Both the position numbers and the translations under genes were made by a program. 64,000 bases of DNA, from positions 682,001 through 746,000 of the forward strand of contig NZ_OX579588.1 of NCBI RefSeq assembly GCF_951229915.1, given 5' to 3'. Positions 8,990 to 17,276 of the stretch are shown piece after piece. Source of the DNA: Candidatus Ornithobacterium hominis (GTDB lineage Bacteria; Bacteroidota; Bacteroidia; Flavobacteriales; Weeksellaceae). The first letter of the stretch is position 1. Each line of letters starts with the position of its first letter. The notes beneath the pieces are model-generated. The model was not told the DNA's origin. It did no database searches and saw only the letters and a program-made list of their open reading frames with translations.

Positions 8990-9976
8990 TTAATCCCATT
9001 CTAAAAGGCGTCTTTCTCCCGAAATTTCTTGGATGTGATTGATTTCTTGAGACATTTCTATGACACCACGGTAGTTTTTATCTTTATCTCTTACCGCAAA
9101 ATAGCGAACGTATATGAATTTTCCTCTATAATCGAACCAAAAATTTGCTTCATCTCTTTCGCCACTTCTGAATGCTTCAACTATTTTCAAAACTGTATCT
9201 ACACTCTTGGGTGGATGACAGAATTTAACCTCTCGGCCGATGATTCCTGCACTTCTTGGGAAAACACGAATATCACCACGATTGTAGAATATAACTTTGT
9301 CATTTTCATCTACATAGGTAATATCTAATGGCAAAGTTCTCATCAATAAATTCACTTGCTCTACCGTCATATAGCCTTCATCAAAATGGTGAGCGTCTTC
9401 TGCAAACTTAACGTCTGTTCGGCGTTGCGTATCTTGAGACGGGTGCACATAAGCTGGCTCTTCTTTTATATCTTCTTTAGCTTCTTCTGCTGGGTATTTT
9501 GCTGGTTCTTTGTGTAACATCCAGCCTATTTCTTCCTCACCTTGGCGCATATTTACCCAATCTTCTTCTGTCAATATTTCCATTGCCCTTGGGAAGAGCA
9601 CTCTCTGCTCGACTTCTAATAACCTTAGGAGATTATCTATCAAAAATTCTGTATTTCTATTAACGGCGGCTACATCTTGTTCCTCCAAATTTTTCCTCAC
9701 AAGGCGGAATATATCACGAATTGTGTCATGAAAAGACCACATATTTTGTGATGGATTAGTCCATCCTCTTTTTTCTAAAAACGGGAAAAGTTGATTTTCC
9801 TTTCTAGCAAATCTTTTCTCTACGGTAGAAAGATGATTGAATATATTATAATACTTTTGGTAATCATTTGTCACATCTACATTTTCTAGTTCTTTCACCA
9901 GTTCGTGAATCAACTGAGTCTCTAATAAATACGTGTGTACAGGATGTCCTTGAGTTATATTTTCTAGCATTTTCAT
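8990..9976 (-). CDS. Hemerythrin-like (HHE) plus PAS (DUF438-type) sensor protein
   Basis: The N-terminal ~150 residues form a helical hemerythrin-like domain with His/Glu ligands in GHPVHTY, STVEKRFARKENQLFPFLE and WSFHDTIRD; MEQ/EQRVLFP follows. The C-terminal ~120 residues resemble the PAS-like part of DUF438 proteins (ITYVDENDKVIFYNRGD, and a PPKSVDTV..IVEAFRSGERD block). Such proteins are thought to sense oxygen or nitric oxide, or to protect iron-sulfur clusters; no output domain is present. Two close Met codons (9976, 9970) are possible starts. It stands alone between a palindromic terminator and the yggS-like gene. Confidence 0.8.
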   Translation of the reverse strand: MKMLENITQGHPVHTYLLETQLIHELVKELENVDVTNDYQKYYNIFNHLSTVEKRFARKENQLFPFLEKRGWTNPSQNMWSFHDTIRDIFRLVRKNLEEQDVAAVNRNTEFLIDNLLRLLEVEQRVLFPRAMEILTEEDWVNMRQGEEEIGWMLHKEPAKYPAEEAKEDIKEEPAYVHPSQDTQRRTDVKFAEDAHHFDEGYMTVEQVNLLMRTLPLDITYVDENDKVIFYNRGDIRVFPRSAGIIGREVKFCHPPKSVDTVLKIVEAFRSGERDEANFWFDYRGKFIYVRYFAVRDKDKNYRGVIEMSQEINHIQEISGERRLLEWD

Positions 9977-10064
9977 TAAATTTCTGTACAAAGATAGACA
10001 AATCAAATGAATAAAAGAGCTCTTTGTATTTTATTTATTAATATTTAAATTAAATAATTAGAGA

Positions 10065-10793
10065 TTAGCCTTCATTCCAGTAGTAACTATCAGGATATTT
10101 TCTTTCGCCAAAAATTGCTGTTCCTACACGCACAATAGTGGCTCCTTCTTCTATTGCTATTTCCAAATCATTGCTCATGCCCATAGAAAGTTCATTCATT
10201 TCTACGTTGGGGATAGATAAAGATTGTATTTTGGTTTGAATATTCTTCAGAAGCTGAAAACATTTCCTTACTCTTTCTGCTTCGGCGCTAAATAAACCAA
10301 TCGTCATTAATCCTTTGATTTTCAGCCTGTCTAAATGGGCTACTTGCTGTGTGAATTCGATAGCTTTATCTGGATAGACACCAAATTTACTTTTCTCTCC
10401 AGAGGTATTTACTTGAATGAAAACGTCTATTGTTTTATCTTCAAATTCTAATCTTTTTTGAAGTTTTTCTGCCAATTTTAGACGGTCGATAGACTCCACA
10501 CAAGTTACATCATACTTTAAAATTTCTTTGACTTTATTTGTCTGCAAATGCCCAATAAAATGATTAATATGTGGCGTATCTTTTAACTTTTCATATTTAT
10601 TTTTCAATTCCTGCACTTTATTTTCAGCGATTAGCAGATAGCCAGCGGCAATCGCTTGCTGGATTTTTTCAGCAGAAACCGTTTTAGTTGCTAGAAGCAA
10701 TTTCACTTCATCGGGGTTTCTATTGGATTGAATACAAGCTTGATTGATTCTATTTTCAATTATTTTGAGATTGGATACTATGTCAGATGTCAT
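10065..10793 (-). CDS. yggS: YggS/PROSC-family PLP homeostasis protein
   Basis: A cytoplasmic PLP-binding protein with an alanine-racemase-like barrel but no known catalysis; it buffers pyridoxal phosphate. The PLP lysine is in LLLATKTVS. Further signatures are AENKVQE, HFIGHLQTNKVK, VNTSGEKSKFG, LSMGMSNDLEIAI and VRVGTAIFGER. At 242 residues it has normal length. It is monocistronic, preceded by a ~220-bp intergenic stretch. Confidence 0.92.
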   Translation of the reverse strand: MTSDIVSNLKIIENRINQACIQSNRNPDEVKLLLATKTVSAEKIQQAIAAGYLLIAENKVQELKNKYEKLKDTPHINHFIGHLQTNKVKEILKYDVTCVESIDRLKLAEKLQKRLEFEDKTIDVFIQVNTSGEKSKFGVYPDKAIEFTQQVAHLDRLKIKGLMTIGLFSAEAERVRKCFQLLKNIQTKIQSLSIPNVEMNELSMGMSNDLEIAIEEGATIVRVGTAIFGERKYPDSYYWNEG

Positions 10794-11014
10794 TATGAAT
10801 GTTTTTTATTTGTTTCGTCTATTTATTTAGTAAACATTTATCAAAAAAACACCAGCCACTGATGCCTCAATTTTACTAAAAGAAAAAGAAATTACCGTCT
10901 TCAGTCTTTACTTTAGTAAAGAATTGCTTGTTTTTATGAAAAGAAAAAAAAATAAGCCTTTAAATTTTTGACTTGCATCAAAAGTAGCTAACCTTAGATT
11001 CTTAAAACTTGCTT

Positions 11015-12682
11015 TTACTTCTTCAATATTTGCTCTAAAATTTTAGATGTAATAAGGTATGTTGGTTTTACTCCTGTAAGTCCCAAGCCTCCAGAAGCTA
11101 ACGTGCCTCCAGTTTCCAGCGGATTATCTGAAGCGTAGTAGGCGTAGCGCACCTTCACATCTTCTGCAATATGAGCTCGGATTTTACTAGCAATCTGAAT
11201 TGCCTTCTGGTAATGCGCACCTTCCATTTCAAGACCTATTCCCTCCCAGCTGGTGTCTCTAAAGAAATGCAATAAATCTTTGTTTTGCAAAGAAGTACCT
11301 AATACCGTTACCATCATTCCGCTAAAGGATTTCAAATCTTCATACTGAAAATCTTGCAACTGAAGCTCATTTTTGAAAGGGTAATTATCTGCTGTTCCTT
11401 CAAAAATATGAGAGGTTGGAATCATGATATCTCCCTTGCGCCCTTCTAAAATACCAGCTTTCCCCATAATTGAGATGCTTTTAACTTGCATTGTAAAACC
11501 ATTCTCTAAATTTTTATAAGGCTTTAATAATTCATCCATGACTTCAAATGCCTGCTCACCAAAAGCATAATCCATCACCAGTAGCACATCATTAGAATTC
11601 ACATTCTGGAAAGGGCCTTTTTTACAGTGATATTTTTCTAAATCAATGATTTGAACATTAATATTTGCTCCCGATTTATCTTTGATATAAAGTAAGCCAT
11701 TTTGCTGAGCAAAATTCATCACATGATCTCTCAAATCTTTGTTTCTCGGAACTGAAAGCTCTTCGTACGTCTGAAATTCTAAATTGGGCAGATATTCTCC
11801 TTTCAAACTTTGGTGAGCGTAAAGCATATTCATCACGCTGTGCATATTGGAACTGATAATATGCAACGGGCGGTTTTGCAACTGGTGTTCCACCAATGTT
11901 TTTTTAATATGATTAGCCCATTTTTCTCCCGTGATATGATGCCCAATGGTGGAAATCAATGTAGAAGTAAACAGAATCTCACGGCTTAGTAGCCCATTAA
12001 AATCTTGATAACTCAATTTACCCATCCAGTAAACAACGTGCAAGAGACGATGCTTGTTTTCATGGTAACTAAATGCCTCGTAAGCCCACTTCGTTTCTTC
12101 AAAAGTTCGCCCTAAAATTTGTGCTAAATAGGTTAAAACCACCTCTATATCAGCTTCAGGTATCTCTTCTTCGCTATAGACGAATTCTTCTAACTTTTGC
12201 CAAGTTCGGTTCATTTTCTTTGGGTTTGAACCGAATGCGTTATTCCTAATTTTATCTGCTTCGTTATAGAAAAAAGTTAAATGTGTCAAAATATCATAAA
12301 TCTCACTTCGCCCGCGAGTTACTTCAATATTCATTTGCTCCTCATCAATACGATAGCAGTTCCGTCTTCTCTTGAGCGGAACAATGGGCTGAAAAGAAGA
12401 ATTTTGGTAACCTTCATCCGAAGTTAAATTAATATAACTGCATTCCTCTATCCCTTGTGGGAGGCGGTCTAGCACATAGAGCAAGCCTTCCAATTCTACT
12501 CGGTTGGGTTCAGCAATAGAACCATAAATTTCTGGGTTAAGTTTCAGCAAAAGTTCACGCAAAGCCATACCAGAAGTCCCAGTAACTTTGAACGAACCTC
12601 GATAAAACAGATGCCGCATGGTGATATAAATACGCTCGATACTTTCGGTCGATTTTCGGGCAGAGGCAGCGTTTCCTATCAC
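11015..12682 (-). CDS. Conserved protein of unknown function, nucleosidase-like C-terminal motif
   Basis: A 555-residue soluble protein with no signal peptide or membrane segment. I cannot assign a function. The N-terminal ~300 residues are helical and His-rich (ENKHRLLHVVYWMG, ISTIGHHITGEKWANH). The C-terminal ~250 residues are alpha/beta and include GIGLEMEGAHY, which resembles the VEMEGAA ribose-binding motif of nucleoside phosphorylases and MTA/SAH nucleosidases. A GGTLASGGLGLTG glycine-rich stretch follows. I believe relatives exist across Flavobacteriia as an uncharacterised family. The start overlaps the stop of the upstream cysteine-rich gene by 4 bp. Confidence 0.6.
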   Translation of the reverse strand: MIGNAASARKSTESIERIYITMRHLFYRGSFKVTGTSGMALRELLLKLNPEIYGSIAEPNRVELEGLLYVLDRLPQGIEECSYINLTSDEGYQNSSFQPIVPLKRRRNCYRIDEEQMNIEVTRGRSEIYDILTHLTFFYNEADKIRNNAFGSNPKKMNRTWQKLEEFVYSEEEIPEADIEVVLTYLAQILGRTFEETKWAYEAFSYHENKHRLLHVVYWMGKLSYQDFNGLLSREILFTSTLISTIGHHITGEKWANHIKKTLVEHQLQNRPLHIISSNMHSVMNMLYAHQSLKGEYLPNLEFQTYEELSVPRNKDLRDHVMNFAQQNGLLYIKDKSGANINVQIIDLEKYHCKKGPFQNVNSNDVLLVMDYAFGEQAFEVMDELLKPYKNLENGFTMQVKSISIMGKAGILEGRKGDIMIPTSHIFEGTADNYPFKNELQLQDFQYEDLKSFSGMMVTVLGTSLQNKDLLHFFRDTSWEGIGLEMEGAHYQKAIQIASKIRAHIAEDVKVRYAYYASDNPLETGGTLASGGLGLTGVKPTYLITSKILEQILKK

Positions 12683-13260
12683 TTTGATTTATTTTTATAA
12701 AGTTCATCTTGAGCTATCATCAGCTGCTTGTACCAATCTTCGCCAAATTTTCTCAGCAAAGCTTCTTTGGTAAATTCAGCAACGGTAACACCTAATTTTT
12801 CGCCCAAACTACAAGCATCTTTGCAGATAGACCATTGGTCGTAGTTCACAGCGGTAAAAGTTTTGTACCTCTGCACCCGAATAGGGTACAAATGGCAACT
12901 TACAGGTTTTTTGAAATCAATTTTATTGTCTTCATAAGCTTTTTCTATACCACATTGGGTAATTCCATCTTTATTGAAGACCACATAAGCACATTCTTTA
13001 CCTTTAACCAGCGGAGTAGTCCAGTCGCCCTCAAAGTCTTTAACGTATTTCCCCTGTTCCTCAATAGCTTCAATTCCCTCTGGGCGAAGATAAGGTTTTA
13101 CTTCTTCATAAATTTCATCTAAAATCTTCAGTTCATCTTCATCCAGCGGAGCACCGCTATCGCCCTCTACACAGCAAATGCCCTTGCATTTCTCTACATG
13201 ACAAACGAATTCCTTTTTTAGAACATCTGTACTGATAATGGTATCGTCAATTTGAATCAT
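12679..13260 (-). CDS. Cysteine-rich DUF3109-type protein
   Basis: A 193-residue protein with CHVEKCKGICCVEGDSGAPL near the N-terminus and further cysteines at CAYVVF, TQCGIEKAY, SCHLYP and ICKDAC. This resembles the YkgJ/DUF3109 class, in which clustered cysteines probably bind zinc or iron-sulfur. The function is unknown. It is the first gene of a two-gene unit with the 555-residue protein (4-bp overlap), so the two may work together. Confidence 0.75.
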   Translation of the reverse strand: MIQIDDTIISTDVLKKEFVCHVEKCKGICCVEGDSGAPLDEDELKILDEIYEEVKPYLRPEGIEAIEEQGKYVKDFEGDWTTPLVKGKECAYVVFNKDGITQCGIEKAYEDNKIDFKKPVSCHLYPIRVQRYKTFTAVNYDQWSICKDACSLGEKLGVTVAEFTKEALLRKFGEDWYKQLMIAQDELYKNKSK

Positions 13261-13504
13261 AGTAAAGCAAATATAAAAAAGCTTAATTTCATTTTTCAGC
13301 TTTTCGTAAGAAAAAACTGTGCTAAATTTAGAATAAAGTTAAAAAAAATCAATGGCAACGCCGTCCCAGCACTTTATCAAAGGATTCTAAAAAGGCTTGA
13401 AGTAATTCAAAAATAATTATTAAATAATTATCAAATAATCATTAAAAAAAGACGCTATTCACCTTTTATTTACCACATAATCAGTGCGTTGAAAACGAAA
13501 GCAA

Positions 13505-13535
13505 AAAAAATTTTTTAAGCCTTAAAAAATTTTTT
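13505..13535. terminator. Extended copy of the 19-bp palindrome downstream of era
   Basis: The perfect 19-bp core is at 13511-13529. The arms extend to 15 bp each because AAAAAA/TTTTTT continues outward. It lies 24 bp after the era stop codon. The rest of the ~300-bp gap 13261-13558 shows no gene; AT-rich short repeats of the ATTATTAAATAATTATCAAATAAT kind occur at 13415-13450. Confidence 0.55.
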
Positions 13536-13558
13536 AACTATAAAAATTCAAACAAGCT

Positions 13559-14440
13559 TTAATACCCAAAATGTTCTAAATCACGATTATTTTTCCGCCA
13601 ATTTTTCTTCACTTTTACAAAAAGCTTTAAAAATATTTTTTTCTGAAAGAAATCTTGGATTTCCAGCCTTGCTTCTCGCCCAATTTTAGATAAAGAGTTC
13701 CCTTGGTGGCCGATTAAAATTCCTTTTTGAGAATCTCTTTCCACATAAATATCGGCATAAATCCTTAGCACATCCTCTTCTTCTATAAATCTTTCGGTCA
13801 CGACCTCCACCGCATAAGGAATTTCTTGCTCGTAATTTTCTAAAATTTTTTCTCTGATGATTTCATTCACGATGAATCGCTCACTTTTATCAGTCAGCTG
13901 ATCCTCAGGGTAGTACATAGGTCCTTCGGGCAGTAAATCTTTAATCTTCTCTAGCAGAAAATCAATATTGAAATGATTAAGTGCAGAAATAGGCAAAACA
14001 TCAGCTTCGGGCAGCTGCATGTGCCAGTAGTCTACCGTTTCTTCCACTTCTGCTTGATTGCTCAAATCTATTTTATTCACAAGAATAATGATAGGGATTT
14101 TCAGGCGGTGAAGTTTCTCATTCAGCAGTTCATTTTCTAATTTCTTTTGGTTTGGTTCAACTACATACAAAATCACATCAGCGTCCTTAAATGCTTCTTC
14201 TACAAAACTCATCATTCGATTTTGCAGTTCGTAGGCGGGGTTCAAAATTCCTGGCGTGTCTGAGAGAACAACCTGCATCTCTGGCGTAGTTACAATACCC
14301 AAAATGCGGTGGCGTGTGGTCTGCACTTTTGATGTAATGATAGACAAGCGCTCGCCCACCAACTTGTTCATCAACGTTGATTTCCCCACATTAGGATTTC
14401 CAATGATATTTACAAAACCTGATTTAAATTTTTCAACCAT
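13559..14440 (-). CDS. era: GTPase Era
   Basis: An essential 16S rRNA-binding GTPase for small-subunit maturation. G1 is GNPNVGKST, G3 is DTPG and G4 is NKID. The C-terminal KH domain has GHQGNSLSKIG. It has 293 residues, the expected length. It is transcribed leftwards and is divergent from ligA. Confidence 0.97.
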   Translation of the reverse strand: MVEKFKSGFVNIIGNPNVGKSTLMNKLVGERLSIITSKVQTTRHRILGIVTTPEMQVVLSDTPGILNPAYELQNRMMSFVEEAFKDADVILYVVEPNQKKLENELLNEKLHRLKIPIIILVNKIDLSNQAEVEETVDYWHMQLPEADVLPISALNHFNIDFLLEKIKDLLPEGPMYYPEDQLTDKSERFIVNEIIREKILENYEQEIPYAVEVVTERFIEEEDVLRIYADIYVERDSQKGILIGHQGNSLSKIGREARLEIQDFFQKKIFLKLFVKVKKNWRKNNRDLEHFGY

Positions 14441-14755
14441 TTCTACAAAGATAAGCTGTAAACCCGTAGTGCATTATAAAAAAGTTGCTCAAAATACTAA
14501 AATAAAACAGATGATATTGATTATGAGCGCAATACTATTACAGTCGACTTTGAGGCAATTTACAAATTAATTTTGGAAGAATTACGCACAATTTCAGAAA
14601 ATGAGAAATTTTATTTTCAAACCAATTATTCCCGAAACCAATTGATTTAGAATTGATTCAAAAAAATCATCAAAAAAATCTAACCAAGTGATTCAGTTTA
14701 GCCGATCGAAACCTTTTTCTTGTTTTGCTTATCTTTGTTTTTTATTAATCATTTT
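14441..14755. other. Intergenic region between era and ligA
   Basis: The 315 bp carry no convincing gene. They contain copy B (14461-14494) of the AACCC..ATTAT..GTTGCTCAAAA block also found at 943-978. A possible ligA -7 box TATCTTTG lies at 14730-14737, without a clear -33 element. Confidence 0.4.
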
Positions 14756-16744
14756 ATGAGCATAGAGCAAAAAATCAAAGCATTATCTCAAGAATTAGAC
14801 GAGCACAATTATAAATATTATGTGCTAGATCAGCCTGAAATTTCTGATTTTGAATTTGATATGAAATTAAAAGCTCTGCAAGAATTAGAAAATGAGTACC
14901 CGAAATTTGCAGACCCTCATTCACCGACACAACGGGTTGGCGGGGCAATCACTAAAAACTTCCCGACCGTTGTTCATCAATATCAGATGTACTCGCTGAA
15001 CAATGTTTATGAAATTGCAGAATTGCAAGAATGGATCGAGCGAGTAAAAAAAGATTTGGGCGAAGCCGTTGAATTTGTATGCGAATTAAAATTCGATGGA
15101 GCGTCCATTAGCTTAACTTACGAAAATGCCACTTTGGCACAAGCGGTAACAAGAGGCGACGGCTACCAAGGTGATGAAATTACCGCCAATGTGAAGACCA
15201 TCAAAAGTATTCCTCTAAAATTAAAAGATGCAGAAGCCAATGAAATTTTTGCCCGTGGTGAAATTATTTTGACGCATGAAGCTTTTCATAAAATCAATCA
15301 AGAACGAGAAGAATTAGGATTAGAAACATTTATGAACCCGAGAAATACGGTAAGTGGGTCTTTGAAACTACAAGATTCTGCCGAAGTGGCTAAAAGGGAA
15401 TTATCAGCATTTATCTATGGAATTTATGGCAAAAATCTTCCTTTTGATAATCAATGGACAATGCTGCAAACAGCTAGAAAATGGGGCTTCAAAATTCCAA
15501 ATTCAGCAAAACTTTGCTTATCTGAACAGCAAATCTTTAACTTTATTGCATTTTGGGACAAGCAAAGGCATGATTTAAATTATGAAATAGATGGTGTGGT
15601 GATAAAAGTTAACCAATTTTTTCAACAAAACGAATTGGGGTATACCGCCAAATCACCACGCTGGGCAATCGCCTATAAATTCAAAGCAGAACAAGCCAAA
15701 ACACGACTGAACAAAGTCTCTTACCAAGTGGGCAGAACAGGGGCGGTGACTCCCGTGGCAAATTTAGAACCCGTTTTGTTGGCTGGGACTACCGTAAAGC
15801 GTGCATCGCTACATAATGCTGATATTATCAAAAATCTAAAAATTTGCTTGGGGGACATGGTTTATGTAGAGAAAGGAGGTGAAATTATACCCAAAATTGT
15901 AGGTGTAAGTTTAGAAGACCGCCCAGCCAATGCTCAAGCGGTGGAGTTTACAAAAACATGCCCTGCCTGTGCAACGCCATTGGTGCGTGCAGAAGGAGAA
16001 GCCGTACATTATTGCCCCAATGAAGACGGCTGCCCACCACAAATTAAAGGGAAAATAGAACACTTCGTTAGCCGAAAAGCGATGGATATGGAATCCATTG
16101 GTAGCGAGACAATTGCACAACTCTATGAAGTAGGATTAGTGCAGAAAATTTCAGATTTATACCATTTGCAGGTAGAAGATTTGCTTCCGCTGGAGCGAAT
16201 GGCACAAAAATCAGCAGAAAACATCATTAATGCCATTGAGAAATCAAAAAAAATTCCGTTTGAGAAAGTTCTCTACGGCCTAGGCATCCGTTTTGTGGGA
16301 GAAACCGTTGCAAAAAAATTAGTCGAAGCCTTCCCAAATTTAAAATTACTACAAAATGCAAAGCCAGAAGAGCTAGAAGAAGTCGATACCGTCGGTACGC
16401 GAATTTCTAAAAGCGTAGTAGACTATTTTAGCCAAAAAGAGCACATGGAAATGCTGGAAGATTTGATGAATCAAGGATTGCAATTTGAAGCAGCAGAAAA
16501 AAAATTAACGTCTAATAAATTTGAAAATCAAACATTTCTATTCACTGGGAAATTGGCTGAATTTACGCGAGATGAAGCCAAGCAATTGGTAGAAGAAAAC
16601 GGAGGTAAAATAGCATCTTCTGTGACTAAAAATTTAAATTTTTTAATCGTGGGCGAGAAAGCTGGCTCAAAATTAAAAAAAGCACAAGATCTAGGCAGCG
16701 TTCAAATTTTAACCGAATTGGAATTTTTGGAATTACTGAAGTGA
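14756..16744 (+). CDS. ligA: NAD-dependent DNA ligase LigA
   Basis: Seals nicks in replication and repair using NAD. Residues 1-70 form the Ia domain (DEHNYKYYVLDQPEISDFEFD). The adenylated Lys112 is in CELKFDGAS. An OB fold, a four-cysteine zinc finger (TCPAC..YCPN..CPPQI), helix-hairpin-helix repeats and a C-terminal BRCT domain (FENQTFLFTGKLAEFTRDEA) follow in order. At 662 residues it is full length. The start at 14756 (MSIEQKIKAL) is preferred over an upstream one encoding a hydrophobic leader. Confidence 0.97.
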   Translation: MSIEQKIKALSQELDEHNYKYYVLDQPEISDFEFDMKLKALQELENEYPKFADPHSPTQRVGGAITKNFPTVVHQYQMYSLNNVYEIAELQEWIERVKKDLGEAVEFVCELKFDGASISLTYENATLAQAVTRGDGYQGDEITANVKTIKSIPLKLKDAEANEIFARGEIILTHEAFHKINQEREELGLETFMNPRNTVSGSLKLQDSAEVAKRELSAFIYGIYGKNLPFDNQWTMLQTARKWGFKIPNSAKLCLSEQQIFNFIAFWDKQRHDLNYEIDGVVIKVNQFFQQNELGYTAKSPRWAIAYKFKAEQAKTRLNKVSYQVGRTGAVTPVANLEPVLLAGTTVKRASLHNADIIKNLKICLGDMVYVEKGGEIIPKIVGVSLEDRPANAQAVEFTKTCPACATPLVRAEGEAVHYCPNEDGCPPQIKGKIEHFVSRKAMDMESIGSETIAQLYEVGLVQKISDLYHLQVEDLLPLERMAQKSAENIINAIEKSKKIPFEKVLYGLGIRFVGETVAKKLVEAFPNLKLLQNAKPEELEEVDTVGTRISKSVVDYFSQKEHMEMLEDLMNQGLQFEAAEKKLTSNKFENQTFLFTGKLAEFTRDEAKQLVEENGGKIASSVTKNLNFLIVGEKAGSKLKKAQDLGSVQILTELEFLELLK

Positions 16745-16858
16745 TTTTTTAGCAATTAGTGCAAAAGTGATTGTTGGTCTACTAGCGTTGATTGAGATAA
16801 AATAAATAAAAATTTCTAAAGCCTTTAAAAAAAATCCTCTGCCTCAAAAAAAAAAAAA

Positions 16859-16889
16859 TTGCATAATTCAAAAACGTGAAATACATTTG
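16859..16889 (+). promoter_or_regulatory. Bacteroidetes-type promoter of FISUMP target gene 1
   Basis: A TTG at 16859-16861 is followed after exactly 20 bp by TACATTTG (TAnnTTTG) at 16882-16889. The same spacing and sequence recur at 22149-22180 and 31183-31214. The predicted start of transcription is near 16896, leaving a ~380-nt leader. Confidence 0.75.
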
Positions 16890-16895
16890 CGGACA

Positions 16896-17276
16896 GGTTG
16901 AGAAGAGAAAAACCTCAACGGAAATTTTAACAAAAAAATAACGAAATTTTAACAAATGAAATTTGTGAGTTTCAAAATAAAGTGTAAACACACACACACA
17001 CACACACACAAATAATGAGCTAAACAACTCATTATCAGCAACTTATAATAAATTTTTGCTTCCCTTCGGGAGCGAACCGCAAAGCCGTGCAAGAAAATCT
17101 TGTGCGGTTTTTCTATTTTCACCTGTGTGAAAGTAGTAATTTCTTCAAAAAGAAGGGCCTCACGGGTTGGGGCTCTTTCTAAATGAAGAAGCAAAAAAAC
17201 AGCAAAAAAAAACAGCAAAAATTTAATGAAGAAAAAGAATAAATCGATAAAATATTAACAAAAAAAAATAAAACAA
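16896..17276 (+). promoter_or_regulatory. Structured 5' leader of FISUMP gene 1 with (CA)11 tract
   Basis: One of three near-identical leaders (also 22187-22563 and 31221-31601). In order: a GTTGAG/CTCAAC stem; an upstream frame starting at ATG 16956 (MKFVSFKIKCK); a (CA)11 microsatellite at 16989-17010; a TAATGAG/CTCATTA stem; and a GCTTCC/GGGAGC stem. Next is a long stem AACCGCA..CAAGA/TCTTG..TGCGGTT followed by a T-run (17075-17112, terminator-like), then TTTCAC/GTGAAA and AGAAG..GGCTCTTTCT stems. With 11 CA units the upstream frame stops at 17013-17015. Conservation of the stems across copies suggests attenuation or translational control. Confidence 0.65.
16989..17010 (+). repeat. (CA)11 dinucleotide microsatellite
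   Basis: Eleven uninterrupted CA units lie inside a predicted leader reading frame of the first DGR target gene. The paralogous leaders have 8 and 10 units, so length varies between copies. Confidence 0.95.

Noticed and set aside
16989..17010. CRISPR or promoter-spacer role for the CA tract
   Set aside because: The tract lies ~100 bp downstream of the promoter boxes, so it cannot alter -33/-7 spacing; no repeat-spacer array exists here.
16949..17218. Reverse-strand open frame repeated in all three leaders (CVCVCVC and LERAPTREALLFEE text)
   Set aside because: It recurs only because the leader itself is repeated; it runs against the target genes, through the CA tract and the stems, and has no promoter or recognisable protein features.
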